19,097 bases of DNA from Candidatus Thorarchaeota archaeon (GTDB lineage Archaea; Asgardarchaeota; Thorarchaeia; Thorarchaeales; Thorarchaeaceae). Numbering within the stretch: the stretch's first letter is position 1; each line of letters begins with the position of its first letter. The DNA is taken from assembly GCA_016839345.1 (NCBI GenBank), contig JAEOUL010000244.1, positions 1 through 19,097 of the forward strand, read 5' to 3'. Below are positions 7,157 to 15,293 of the stretch, piece by piece. Both the position numbers and the translations under genes were made by a program. The notes under the pieces are model-generated. The model searched no databases. It saw only the letters and a list, made by a program, of their open reading frames with translations, and had not been told where the DNA came from.

Positions 7157-7166
7157 CATATTTAAG
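7157..7166 (+). promoter_or_regulatory. BRE/TATA promoter for the ATPase operon
   Basis: CATATTTAAG, preceded by the BRE-like GAAAGCAA, lies about 90 bases before the ATPase start. Transcription would begin near 7190, leaving a leader of about 60 bases with a GGAG site. Short inverted arms GCCA…TGGC (7166-7179) directly follow the TATA element. Confidence 0.5.
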
Positions 7167-7248
7167 CCAACCAACTGGCAACGGTATCCCAATAGGGTGA
7201 GGTGATTCCACGCCCAGAGTCTCATGCGGCTCGATGGAGTGTACAAAC

Positions 7249-8238
7249 ATGCCCCTGCTTGATATTAGGAATCTAAGAATGTATTACCAAACTCAGAAAG
7301 GCTTAGTAAAAGCTGTCGATGAGGTTTCGCTCACTCTTGAAGCTGGAGAGTCAATAGGACTTGCAGGAGAGTCAGGCTGTGGAAAAAGCAGCTTGGCATA
7401 TTCAATTATGCAACTTCTTCCACCTGCTGCGAATATTATCGGTGGAAATGTCTACTTCAAGGGAGAGGATCTAATACGAAAGACAGCGAAGGAAATGCGG
7501 GATATTCGCTGGAAGAACGTCGCGATAGTCTTTCAAGGTGCGATGAACGCATTGAATCCCGTTATCGAGATAGGAGAACAGATTGCTGAAGCCATCCTCA
7601 TGCACGAAAACGTGACTGAGGAAGAAGCACTCGATAGATGTGCAAAACTCTTTGAAATGGTTGGTCTTGATCCAAGTCGTATTAACAACTATCCACACGA
7701 ATTTTCAGGCGGCATGAGACAGCGTGCTATGATTGCAATGGCCTTAGCTTGCAATCCAGACTTGGTCATTGCAGACGAACCAACAACAGCGTTGGACGTA
7801 ACAATTCAAGCTCAGATTCTGAAACTCATGCAGAAGCTTCAGAAAGACTTGGGCTTATCACTCATACTAATCACACACGACTTGAGTGTTATTGCAGAAA
7901 CCTGTGACAAGACAGCCATCATGTATGCAGGAAAGATAGCTGAGCTTGCAGACGTTGTATCAGTCTTTAAGGATCCTGTGCATCCATATGCTACTGGTCT
8001 AGTAGGTGCTATTCCAAGTATGGTGAAGGCAGAACAGAAGACACTGACATCAATTCCTGGTTCACCTCCAGACCTTATTCTTCCACCGCCGGGGTGCCGA
8101 TTCCATCCAAGGTGCCCATATGCACAAGATATCTGCTCAAAGGAAGATCCAGCGCCAATTGAGATCGAGCCTGATAGGTTCGTATCATGTCATTTCGCTG
8201 AGCAGCTAAGGGGCGAAATGGTTGTTGATTTGGGGTGA
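7249..8238 (+). CDS. dppD: Peptide-type ABC transporter ATPase, DppD/OppD family
   Basis: A 329-residue ATPase that drives the importer from the cytoplasmic face. Visible motifs are Walker A GESGCGKS (40-47), the Q-loop Q96, the signature FSGGMRQR (152-159), Walker B LVIADE (172-177, with E177 as catalytic base) and the switch histidine H210. The C-terminal oligopeptide-transporter extension has [14 protein letters not shown] with a later Cys (C283, C289, C296, C314), the set that binds a [4Fe-4S] cluster in DppD/OppD proteins. The frame opens at 7234, but ATG at 7249 has GGAG nine bases upstream and gives the usual family start [10 protein letters not shown]. It is followed by the second ATPase after six bases, so the two are translated together and likely form the heterodimer. 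Confidence 0.95.
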   Translation: MPLLDIRNLRMYYQTQKGLVKAVDEVSLTLEAGESIGLAGESGCGKSSLAYSIMQLLPPAANIIGGNVYFKGEDLIRKTAKEMRDIRWKNVAIVFQGAMNALNPVIEIGEQIAEAILMHENVTEEEALDRCAKLFEMVGLDPSRINNYPHEFSGGMRQRAMIAMALACNPDLVIADEPTTALDVTIQAQILKLMQKLQKDLGLSLILITHDLSVIAETCDKTAIMYAGKIAELADVVSVFKDPVHPYATGLVGAIPSMVKAEQKTLTSIPGSPPDLILPPPGCRFHPRCPYAQDICSKEDPAPIEIEPDRFVSCHFAEQLRGEMVVDLG

Positions 8239-8244
8239 TGGGAG

Positions 8245-9303
8245 ATGACAATAGACGAATCTAAAGTTATAGAAGGCTCCGCTCAAATTCGAGATGGAGA
8301 ACCCCTCATTGCTGTAAGAGGAATGAGAAAATGGTTCCCTGTCAATACAGGATTTCTATCGTCAATGTTATACAAGCAGGAGTTATATGTGAAGGCAGTA
8401 GATGGAGTCAATTTCGATATCCTCAAGGGAGAAGTGCTTGTCCTAGCAGGAGAAAGTGGTTGCGGAAAGACTACAACAGGCAGATGTATTCTTCATCTTG
8501 AAATTCCAACTGATGGTGATGTGATCTATGCAGGACAAAATCTATCCACTCTAGACCGTAATGAGATCAAAGACCTCAGAAAGCGAATGCAGATTACATT
8601 CCAAGACCCTTACGAATCACTGAACCCAAAGCAGAGTATCTTCAGCATTGTAGAAGAACCAATATTGGTTCATAAGATCCCACTCACACCAAGCCAGAGG
8701 CGTCAGAGAGTGCTTGAAGCTCTTGAGAGTGTGGCACTTACACCAGCTCAGGATTATATTGACCGATATCCTCACGAACTCTCTGGTGGCCAACGTCAGA
8801 GGATTTCTGTAGCAAGAGCTCTGATTCTTCATCCAGAATTTATGGTCGCTGACGAGCCTGTTTCTATGCTCGACGTATCCATTCGAGCGGAAATCCTAAA
8901 CCTTTTACTTGCGCTTCGAGAGGAACTTGGACTGACCTACTTGTTCATCACACATGATCTTGCTGTAGCTACCTATATTGCAGATAGAATAGGAATCATG
9001 TATCTTGGAAAGATTATGGAGCTTGGACCTGCACATGAAGTGGCATTCAATCCAATGCATCCGTACACTCGTGCATTGATTTCAGCAGTACCATCTGGAG
9101 ACCCTACAGTGAAGCGCCGAGTCGAGTCGTTGAAAGGAGAACCACCAAGTCCAATCAACGTTCCCTCAGGTTGTCGTTTCCATCCCAGATGTCCATATGC
9201 ACAGGAAATCTGCGTGAGAGAAGTTCCTGAGGATCGTGATATGGGTGAGGGACACCTAGTAGCTTGCCACTTTGCAGGTGAGCTTCCTGAGGCACAACTC
9301 TGA
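8245..9303 (+). CDS. dppF: Peptide-type ABC transporter ATPase, DppF/OppF family
   Basis: A 352-residue ATPase, partner of the preceding one. It has the longer N-terminal loop typical of DppF (WFPVNTGFLSS…VKAVDGVNF, about 30-57), Walker A GESGCGKT (69-76), the signature LSGGQRQR (179-186), Walker B with E204, and the switch H237. The C-terminal extension repeats the cysteine set [14 protein letters not shown] plus a later Cys (C310, C316, C323, C341), suggesting an iron-sulfur cluster here as well. Translation starts from ATG at 8245, with the Shine-Dalgarno-like GGTGAT overlapping the end of the first ATPase gene. The pair is divergent from the rest of the transporter genes, so coordination must act through the shared promoter region. 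A hairpin follows the gene. Confidence 0.95.
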   Translation: MTIDESKVIEGSAQIRDGEPLIAVRGMRKWFPVNTGFLSSMLYKQELYVKAVDGVNFDILKGEVLVLAGESGCGKTTTGRCILHLEIPTDGDVIYAGQNLSTLDRNEIKDLRKRMQITFQDPYESLNPKQSIFSIVEEPILVHKIPLTPSQRRQRVLEALESVALTPAQDYIDRYPHELSGGQRQRISVARALILHPEFMVADEPVSMLDVSIRAEILNLLLALREELGLTYLFITHDLAVATYIADRIGIMYLGKIMELGPAHEVAFNPMHPYTRALISAVPSGDPTVKRRVESLKGEPPSPINVPSGCRFHPRCPYAQEICVREVPEDRDMGEGHLVACHFAGELPEAQL

Positions 9304-9322
9304 GAGTAGTGATAATGAATTT

Positions 9323-9345
9323 CGGGTGTCGCCAATGGCCACCCG
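9323..9345 (+). terminator. Hairpin terminator after the ATPase operon
   Basis: CGGGTG and GCC pair with GGC and CACCCG around the loop AAT, with two bulged bases: nine G/C-rich pairs. It starts 20 bases after the DppF stop and is followed by TATTTACTTC. This separates the transporter from the next operon. The TATTTA at 9347-9352 could also be the TATA element of that next operon. Confidence 0.5.
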
Positions 9346-9387
9346 TATTTACTTCGTCATTATCTAACGATTGCATGAGGTAACAAA

Positions 9388-9825
9388 ATGATTGAAGCTG
9401 ATGACAGACCAAGAATCCTTCGTGCAATAAGGAAATGCCTTGAGAATGGTGACGAATATTTTGAAAAAGTAATGGAGATCCTTGATGAAATTGGAAAAGC
9501 AACCATGGGAGCGGGAATGACACCTCTTGTTGGAGGATATTTAATGAAGGATCCAAAAGATAGCTACAGAACTGCTTTGATTAACATTGATTCTGCAGAG
9601 AAAGCCTTGAACCCATTATTTACACGATTCAAGGATGGCAGGGTGAATCAATCACATTTCACTTCAGAAGAAGCAATGGTAATAATGGGAGATCTAGTTG
9701 GGATTGAGTTTGCGATATTCGTTAGGAAACTTACAGAAGGTAGTGGCCGCGAATCAATCTGGTATCGTCTTAAAGAGATTAGAGCAAAGATGGATGAACT
9801 TCAAGGTATGATTGCAGAGATATAA
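9388..9825 (+). CDS. All-helical small cytoplasmic protein, function unknown
   Basis: A protein of 145 residues with no signal peptide or membrane helix. Helices are predicted nearly throughout: charged ones at both ends (about 7-35 and 120-143) and a Gly/Met-rich turn region in the middle (GKATMGAGMTPLVGGY, 37-52). I recognise no family or catalytic motif. ATG at 9388 has GAGGT six bases upstream. It appears to be the first gene of an operon with the amidohydrolase-like protein (70 bases downstream) and the giant ligase fusion, which suggests an adaptor or regulatory subunit of that system, by context only. Confidence 0.7.
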   Translation: MIEADDRPRILRAIRKCLENGDEYFEKVMEILDEIGKATMGAGMTPLVGGYLMKDPKDSYRTALINIDSAEKALNPLFTRFKDGRVNQSHFTSEEAMVIMGDLVGIEFAIFVRKLTEGSGRESIWYRLKEIRAKMDELQGMIAEI

Positions 9826-9895
9826 TGGGCTGCAGAGCTAACAAAGATAATAACGATTCAAGAGCATTTTCAGTTTCAGAGAGTGGTCTAGGCAC

Positions 9896-10561
9896 ATGAG
9901 TGGTTCACGTAAAAACCGCGGACTTCTACAGGAATTGGAACGAACAGAAGAGGTATTGGAAGATCTTCTCTCAAGGGTTTCAAATCTGAATGTAGCTCTA
10001 GAACCAATAGAAAGGGAGATGAGAATCACAGATTTTGCATCAAGTGGAGTATTTGTACGAGGGGTATCGAGGGGCATCGTTTGTGTTCTTTCTGGACTTA
10101 TCAGAGGAGATCCGCTAGAGAGAGTGCTTCGTGAGAAAAGTGGTAGGGGAATACCAACGCTAATCAAAGCAGGAAACAGGAGTGAATCCGCACCGACTGT
10201 TGAGAGTGTTGTAAACATGGTTCATGCTGAAGATAGGAAGAAACCTGTGGAGTTTGTGATAAACCTCAGATGGTCTGCTCTACCTGAACTAATTGATAGT
10301 GAAAACACGATGATATTTGGAACGAGGTATTTCTCTGGATTACCTCATGAAGTGAGAAGACTCCGGAATGAATTCGAGAAGCTTGGTGTGATCATATATG
10401 AGGACAATGGGGAATATGGAGGCGGACCACTGGCATACGAGTTCATCAAGTCCTTCAAACATAAATCAGAGATTTTGATTGTTGAAATAACTCTCTCTCT
10501 TAAATTATTAGAGAATATTAATTTGGTAACTGGAATACTGAATATGCTTGCTGCTTTTTAG
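9896..10561 (+). CDS. Protein resembling a degenerate N-formylglutamate amidohydrolase (tentative)
   Basis: A 221-residue cytoplasmic protein. An N-terminal charged helix (about 7-42) precedes an alpha/beta region. Its second half matches the layout of the FGase family (N-formylglutamate amidohydrolase): a strand where the family has the I-D-L-H motif but here reads VINLRW (121-126, histidine missing), then IFGTRYFSG (140-148) like the family's LGT..G, a helix, EDNGEYGGG (169-177) like the family's N-x-P-[FY]-x-GG, and ILIVEI (193-198) like the family's LQIEI. The expected zinc ligands are not obvious, so it may be a non-catalytic relative. Such genes are known beside GCS2-type ligases, as here: the stop is ten bases before the ligase start. 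This is remote similarity by eye; without a profile search it could be a new family. Confidence 0.5.
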   Translation: MSGSRKNRGLLQELERTEEVLEDLLSRVSNLNVALEPIEREMRITDFASSGVFVRGVSRGIVCVLSGLIRGDPLERVLREKSGRGIPTLIKAGNRSESAPTVESVVNMVHAEDRKKPVEFVINLRWSALPELIDSENTMIFGTRYFSGLPHEVRRLRNEFEKLGVIIYEDNGEYGGGPLAYEFIKSFKHKSEILIVEITLSLKLLENINLVTGILNMLAAF

Positions 10562-10571
10562 GTGCTAAATC

Positions 10572-13500
10572 ATGGAATCGACTTCGGATAGCATTGAGAT
10601 GCAATTACCTTTTCCTCATGGAATTGAGATTGAGCTCCAAGTTATTCGAAAAGATGGAACTTGGATACGCGGTGAGAACATCCTGCAAGTATTCGATAAG
10701 ATTGTTTCTAGTGCAAAGAATCTTTTGGATAAGAAGATACGAAATTCTTCAGTTGAATCTGTGAAGCAGAAATACAAGCAGTCTGCTCAGACTGAGGAAG
10801 GGGAGAGAGGGTCCAGAATCGTCGCAGCCTATGAGGATCCCAATGGTGAACCAAAGGAATACACCCTACTTGGACATGATCCCAACGTGACTAGCTTAAC
10901 TTGGATTCTTGAGATTGCAACTCCTCCATGTACAACTCTTGAGGAGCTTGCATGGTGGATTCAAACATTAATTGCGATATCACACGACTCACTCCCCAAG
11001 GATTCTCAAGCCATCTTAGTATCCACAGGTTTGAACCCGACACAGGAGTATCTTAGAAATCTCTCTTTTGGAGAGCATCATCACATACTGAGTGCACATG
11101 CAGACGAGAAAACGAAAATTGCAGTTTACAACATGATAAGAAATTTTCTTCCACACCTCATAGCAATTTCAGTTAACTCACCCTTTGAAAACAAGAAACC
11201 TACTGATGAAGTAACAATATCAGAAGAGGGAAGAATTCGTGCACCTCGATGTAAGAGATCCATCAGACTATTCAAAAACACAACTCAAATGGGACCAACC
11301 AATGAATTCGAGATAATACCATATCTACGTAGCAATGATAAGGAAGCCTTCGCAAGACACGTCAATCGAAGCTATGCAAGAATGGTGGATATGTATCCAT
11401 TCACAGACTATGGAACTATTGAGATACGTGTTTTTGATACCCAGCTCTCCATACCAAGACGGATAGGTCTAGCATTAATCCTTCAGGCACTTGCATTGAA
11501 AGCAAAAAGAATGGTAGAGAGTGGTGAAATAGTCCCAGATGTAGGCCCTAAGTCTTTAGCGGCGAACCGAGAATCAGCAGTTGCTGCGGGATTATGGGGA
11601 CCATTCAAACCAAGTAGTGCTGTCAAAGAGTCTGAATACTTGAAGATTTACAATTGTAAAGTGAATGACATTGGAATTTTGGATAGGAAGAAGAGAAACC
11701 GTTTCATGGGAGATGCTGTAGCGTCAATGCTCTATATGATACGAGAAGAACTCGAAGAACTCAAGATAATTGAAAATCCATTCATGCAAGCTCTTTTAGT
11801 TTCAGTTTTCGGAAGTGAATATTCAGAACCTAGAACGACTGGAGCTGATTTCCAGCTAGACGTCTACGCAAACGCAGACTACAATATGGTTGTTCTTTTA
11901 AAGAAACTCTCAGAAGTGACAAGAGAATGTAGCACAAATTGGCTATATGATCCAATCGAAGGAACTCCACACCTACCTACCTGGATTTGTTGGTGGAAAG
12001 GACTTGAACCGGAAATAGTCACAGATATGGAGAGAGTGTTTGCGGGACAAGAAGTTCAGTTTAGCGTTTTAGTGAGGAATTCCACGGGACGACGTTTGAA
12101 AGATATCACAGTCACTTATTCAATAGAGGATTCGGAAAGGAACTTGGTAGAAAGCAATGTACTCTCTATCCCAAGTATAGACCCAGGCGAGATACATGTG
12201 TCTGATGTGACATTAGATACAAAGAAGAATATTACAGCATACAATATTATCGCAGAGGTTGGTTTTGTTGGTAGAGTAATCAACCTGACAAGTACAATCA
12301 ATATGTATTGGATGAGAGCAACAATCAGACCTGGCACCACAACTCAATTCGCAGATGGAAAGACCCCTGTCATTTTCAATGGACAAATTGAAACCAATTA
12401 TCCATCAAAAGCGATTGTTCAATCACAAGTCAGCATCATTGCACTTAGTATAGGCAAGGAGTTAGCAACTTCTAATAACACTCTAGAAGTAGATAGTGGA
12501 GAGGCTACAAACGTAGACCAATCTAATTTCAACCCAATTCTGGTTCCTGCTGACGCATCATCAGGAGTTGAGAGATGTGTTCTTCGATTACGACTTCTCA
12601 ATGAGGATGGAACAGAGATAGCAGAATCAATGTCTAAGCCATTCTATGTCGGATTTGTTAAGAGAGGTCCTCAAGTCCTGATGGATGTCGATCTCAAGAC
12701 TACGTATCTACCTGGAGATCTAATATCTGGAGATATTATAGTTAGTAATTTAGGAAAGAAAAGGGATGGAGCCGAAGCCAGATTATCTCTTGAGTTCAAG
12801 AGTGATTCGGGCAGATCACATCCAATTGAAGAATTTTTGCTACACGAATTCATTGACGGTGACGTAAGGTTCCAATGGAAAGTCCCAACCATGCCAATAG
12901 AGAGCCCTGCAGACCGTGTAGGAATTCTCAAAGCAACACTCGTGGAGAAAGGACAAGTCATCGCAACAGTAGATAGTGATAGGATAAGAGTCGATCAGGT
13001 TACGACCAGAGTTAACATTGATTCGCTGCGAGTTCCAAACCGGTCGCATGTTGGAGGAAAGATTTCTGGTTGGTTGAGAATTCGGAGAAATACAGAGTTG
13101 GGAGAACCAGCAGTCTTGACAATTTCGTTTGTCTATCCAGATGGAGAAGAACATCGAGTACTGAGTCAGACAGTAAAACAGAGCAAGAACCTATCACTAG
13201 CATTTGGACCAATTGTAATTCCAGCTTCAAGGAAAAATAAAGATCCTAGGGCAGTCACCCTCGTTGCTTCAGTTAGCTATGCAGGAATAGAAGTAGACAG
13301 TAGGTCAACGGAGATTGATCTTGTTGTAGGACCTCAAGCTGATATCGCCAATATTGAGTTTGTGGGTGTTCCTAGTTTTACATCTCCAGATGAACTTATT
13401 CAACCAACCATCCAAATAACAAGCAATCTCGAAAAGAAAGCTGGTTGCGTTTTAACTGTGGAGCTTGAATCCATCGGAGGCAACAAACCTATAGTAACAC

Positions 13501-14012
13501 GAGAGATTGATCTTGAACCTGGACAACGGCGTATACTGCCTTTCTCCGTTAGAATTCCAATGAGTGCTGAAATGAGTACAGCTCATCTGCGTGCAATTGT
13601 TAGGTGTGGTCAAAGGGCTTGTGAAAACAGATATAGATTCAAAATTAAGGCGATTGAGAAACCTATGTTTAGAGTGAGTTTTTCAATTTTGGATGAATCG
13701 GGTGAAGAAATACCGGGACTTGTAGCAAGACTGTCACCTATAGACATAATCGCAACTATTGAGAGTTTGACTAATGATATCGAGGATGTTTCTTTGAGTA
13801 TTCGGATAATGACTGTTCGAGAGTTGGTCAAAGAGTATATTGTTCCGATACCTAAACCTGAATCAAAACAGAATACGATTAAGGTTAGATGGATGACACC
13901 ACCAATTGATGTTATTACTGGATTCTATATCGACGCAGTGATGGTGCAGGGAAATAGATCACTTCCAGCAAGAGCTGTCGATTTAGTCCGAAGACAGTTT
14001 ACTGTGTACTAG
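10572..14012 (+). CDS. GCS2-type (glutamate-cysteine ligase-like) enzyme fused to about six beta-sandwich domains
   Basis: A 1146-residue cytoplasmic protein with no signal peptide or membrane helix. Residues 1 to about 480 look like the GCS2/COG2170 carboxylate-amine ligase fold: HGIEIELQVI (16-25, with acidic E19 and E21), LEIATPPCTTLEEL (113-126), STGLNP (151-156), FGEHHHILSAH (166-176), NSPFE (202-206), KRSIRLF (228-234) and GTIEIRVFDTQ (281-291). These occur in the family's order, and its glutamates that bind metal-ATP seem kept. From about 485 to the end come roughly six segments of 90-115 residues with alternating strands, like CARDB, macroglobulin or arrestin-type sandwiches (about 485-580, 582-697, 698-807, 808-920, 921-1030, 1031-1146); TTYLPGDLISGDIIVSN (710-726) is macroglobulin-like. 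The family joins a carboxylate to an amine using ATP. GGTG lies upstream of the start. The substrate is unknown. Confidence 0.75.
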   Translation: MESTSDSIEMQLPFPHGIEIELQVIRKDGTWIRGENILQVFDKIVSSAKNLLDKKIRNSSVESVKQKYKQSAQTEEGERGSRIVAAYEDPNGEPKEYTLLGHDPNVTSLTWILEIATPPCTTLEELAWWIQTLIAISHDSLPKDSQAILVSTGLNPTQEYLRNLSFGEHHHILSAHADEKTKIAVYNMIRNFLPHLIAISVNSPFENKKPTDEVTISEEGRIRAPRCKRSIRLFKNTTQMGPTNEFEIIPYLRSNDKEAFARHVNRSYARMVDMYPFTDYGTIEIRVFDTQLSIPRRIGLALILQALALKAKRMVESGEIVPDVGPKSLAANRESAVAAGLWGPFKPSSAVKESEYLKIYNCKVNDIGILDRKKRNRFMGDAVASMLYMIREELEELKIIENPFMQALLVSVFGSEYSEPRTTGADFQLDVYANADYNMVVLLKKLSEVTRECSTNWLYDPIEGTPHLPTWICWWKGLEPEIVTDMERVFAGQEVQFSVLVRNSTGRRLKDITVTYSIEDSERNLVESNVLSIPSIDPGEIHVSDVTLDTKKNITAYNIIAEVGFVGRVINLTSTINMYWMRATIRPGTTTQFADGKTPVIFNGQIETNYPSKAIVQSQVSIIALSIGKELATSNNTLEVDSGEATNVDQSNFNPILVPADASSGVERCVLRLRLLNEDGTEIAESMSKPFYVGFVKRGPQVLMDVDLKTTYLPGDLISGDIIVSNLGKKRDGAEARLSLEFKSDSGRSHPIEEFLLHEFIDGDVRFQWKVPTMPIESPADRVGILKATLVEKGQVIATVDSDRIRVDQVTTRVNIDSLRVPNRSHVGGKISGWLRIRRNTELGEPAVLTISFVYPDGEEHRVLSQTVKQSKNLSLAFGPIVIPASRKNKDPRAVTLVASVSYAGIEVDSRSTEIDLVVGPQADIANIEFVGVPSFTSPDELIQPTIQITSNLEKKAGCVLTVELESIGGNKPIVTREIDLEPGQRRILPFSVRIPMSAEMSTAHLRAIVRCGQRACENRYRFKIKAIEKPMFRVSFSILDESGEEIPGLVARLSPIDIIATIESLTNDIEDVSLSIRIMTVRELVKEYIVPIPKPESKQNTIKVRWMTPPIDVITGFYIDAVMVQGNRSLPARAVDLVRRQFTVY

Positions 14013-14365
14013 TAAATCTCACATATATTCTATAGTGATAAAATACTCATATTTCCTTTTTGGCTCAATAGAGATTTATGAGTCTTGATTTTGCGAGAAA
14101 GAAACATTTCGGCCATTGCCGAATAATTCATCGTGTAAACATCGTTCGTCAATTGCCGACTCCTATAAGAAAATCATTATATTGGCGAATAATTTTGGAC
14201 GATTACAAGTTCATAAGGCAAAGCTATAAATGCAAAGTTTTGGCCGCAGATTGGTAACCGGATACAACAATTACTATATGATATATACTCATAGAACATT
14301 CGAGTACAATTTCAAATAATATGGCCAAAGTTTGAGAACTGTGATAACAATTGGATGTGAAGTGA
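14013..14365. other. 353-base AT-rich intergenic region with repeats and promoter-like elements
   Basis: No open frame of note. It contains a hairpin at 14108-14123, three copies of ATT-G[CG]CGA (14115-14122, 14152-14159, 14181-14188; the first and third extend to 14 bases with one mismatch), and TATA-like CTATAAATG (14224-14232) and CTATATGATATATA (14273-14286) upstream of the DUF92 gene. TTTGGCC (14239-14245) and GGCCAAA (14323-14329) form a widely spaced inverted pair around the second TATA-like element. It probably combines the end of the ligase operon with the promoter of the next gene. An untranslated RNA cannot be excluded. Confidence 0.45.
14108..14123. repeat. Perfect short hairpin TTCGGC-CATT-GCCGAA
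   Basis: Six perfect base pairs and a four-base loop, about 95 bases after the ligase gene. It lacks a T run on the plus strand (TAATTC follows), so it may be a weak terminator, a processing site or a DNA operator; the related ATTGCCGA copies downstream favour the last. Confidence 0.4.
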
Positions 14366-15292
14366 ATGCTGCAAATACTAACCCATCCGGCGGTTTCCGG
14401 ATTATTGGTTATGACTATAGTTGGAGCGTTAGCTTACAAACTGCATTTTGTTGACATCTCAGGTTTGGTCAGTGCATTTGTTGTTGGATTCACTATATGG
14501 TACACTGGTGGAGTCGTATCTTTTGTCATTATCCTCTTCTTCTTTTTGAGTGCAGGTTTAGCGACAAAAATCAAGTATAAGGAAAAAGCAAAGCACAATC
14601 TTGCTCAGGAAGGCAAAGGCAAGCGGTCATGGAAAAACGTTTTCGGAAGTGGAATTATCCCTATGATCTTCTCAATAGGGATGTATATGACAAGTTTGTC
14701 TTCGGATCTTTCTTCTGCAGGATGGCCATGCCTAATGTTTGGTGGCTATATTGGAGCTGTTGCCACAACAAGTGCAGACACTTTAGCAAGTGAGATTGGA
14801 GTTTTTAGTAAAAGTAAACCACGTCTCATAACTAACCTTAGAAGGAAAGTACCTCGCGGAACAATAGGTGCGGTTTCACTTCTTGGCGAAGGAGTTGCAC
14901 TTTTGGCCGGATTTGTTATCGGAGTTATTGCGCTCATCATCACATTGATTGCACCGGGTTTAGTTCCAGCTGTCACAACATCAGAACAACTCATAGTCCT
15001 TGTGCCAATATCAATGTTGACAGCGTTCATTGGGTGCAACCTTGATAGCTTGTTTGGAGCTGTCCTCCAGAATAGATTCATCTGCGAAATCTGTGGTGCA
15101 GTAACTGACAAGGAGTTTCATTGCAAGTACGAAACCAAGTATATTGGTGGTTTCAAGAGCTTCACAAATATGCACGTCAATCTTGGTTCTTCAGGAATGG
15201 GCGCAACCCTTGGAATCATTTTAGGAGCAGGACTCTTTGTCTGGATTTTAGGAGGTCTCTTTTTCTGGATTGCTGCTTCATCAAGTAGTTGA
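14366..15292 (+). CDS. DUF92 / TMEM19 / VTE6-like integral membrane protein
   Basis: A 308-residue protein with about six membrane helices. It has the family's motifs in order: a cytoplasmic loop QEGKGKRSWKNVFGSG (81-96), ATTSADTLASEIGVFSK (133-149), KVPRGTIGAVSLLGEG (161-176) and GCNLDSLFGAVLQ (223-235), then a cysteine/histidine patch CEIC…HC (240-253) and a final helix. The plant member VTE6 phosphorylates phytyl phosphate, so a polyprenyl-phosphate kinase role, perhaps in lipid salvage, is reasonable but unproven for archaeal members. The start is the first ATG after a weak GTGAAGTGA. The gene is convergent with the regulator gene, with one base between their stops, so no room for separate terminators. 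Confidence 0.85.
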   Translation: MLQILTHPAVSGLLVMTIVGALAYKLHFVDISGLVSAFVVGFTIWYTGGVVSFVIILFFFLSAGLATKIKYKEKAKHNLAQEGKGKRSWKNVFGSGIIPMIFSIGMYMTSLSSDLSSAGWPCLMFGGYIGAVATTSADTLASEIGVFSKSKPRLITNLRRKVPRGTIGAVSLLGEGVALLAGFVIGVIALIITLIAPGLVPAVTTSEQLIVLVPISMLTAFIGCNLDSLFGAVLQNRFICEICGAVTDKEFHCKYETKYIGGFKSFTNMHVNLGSSGMGATLGIILGAGLFVWILGGLFFWIAASSSS

Positions 15293-15293
15293 T

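Noticed and set aside
9388..14012. A secreted or surface-layer role for the beta-sandwich protein
   Set aside because: No signal peptide, membrane helix or anchor is present in any of the three proteins of the operon, so the system appears to be cytoplasmic.
14108..14194. CRISPR array
   Set aside because: Repeats are only 8-14 bases, irregularly spaced and imperfect, with no cas gene nearby.
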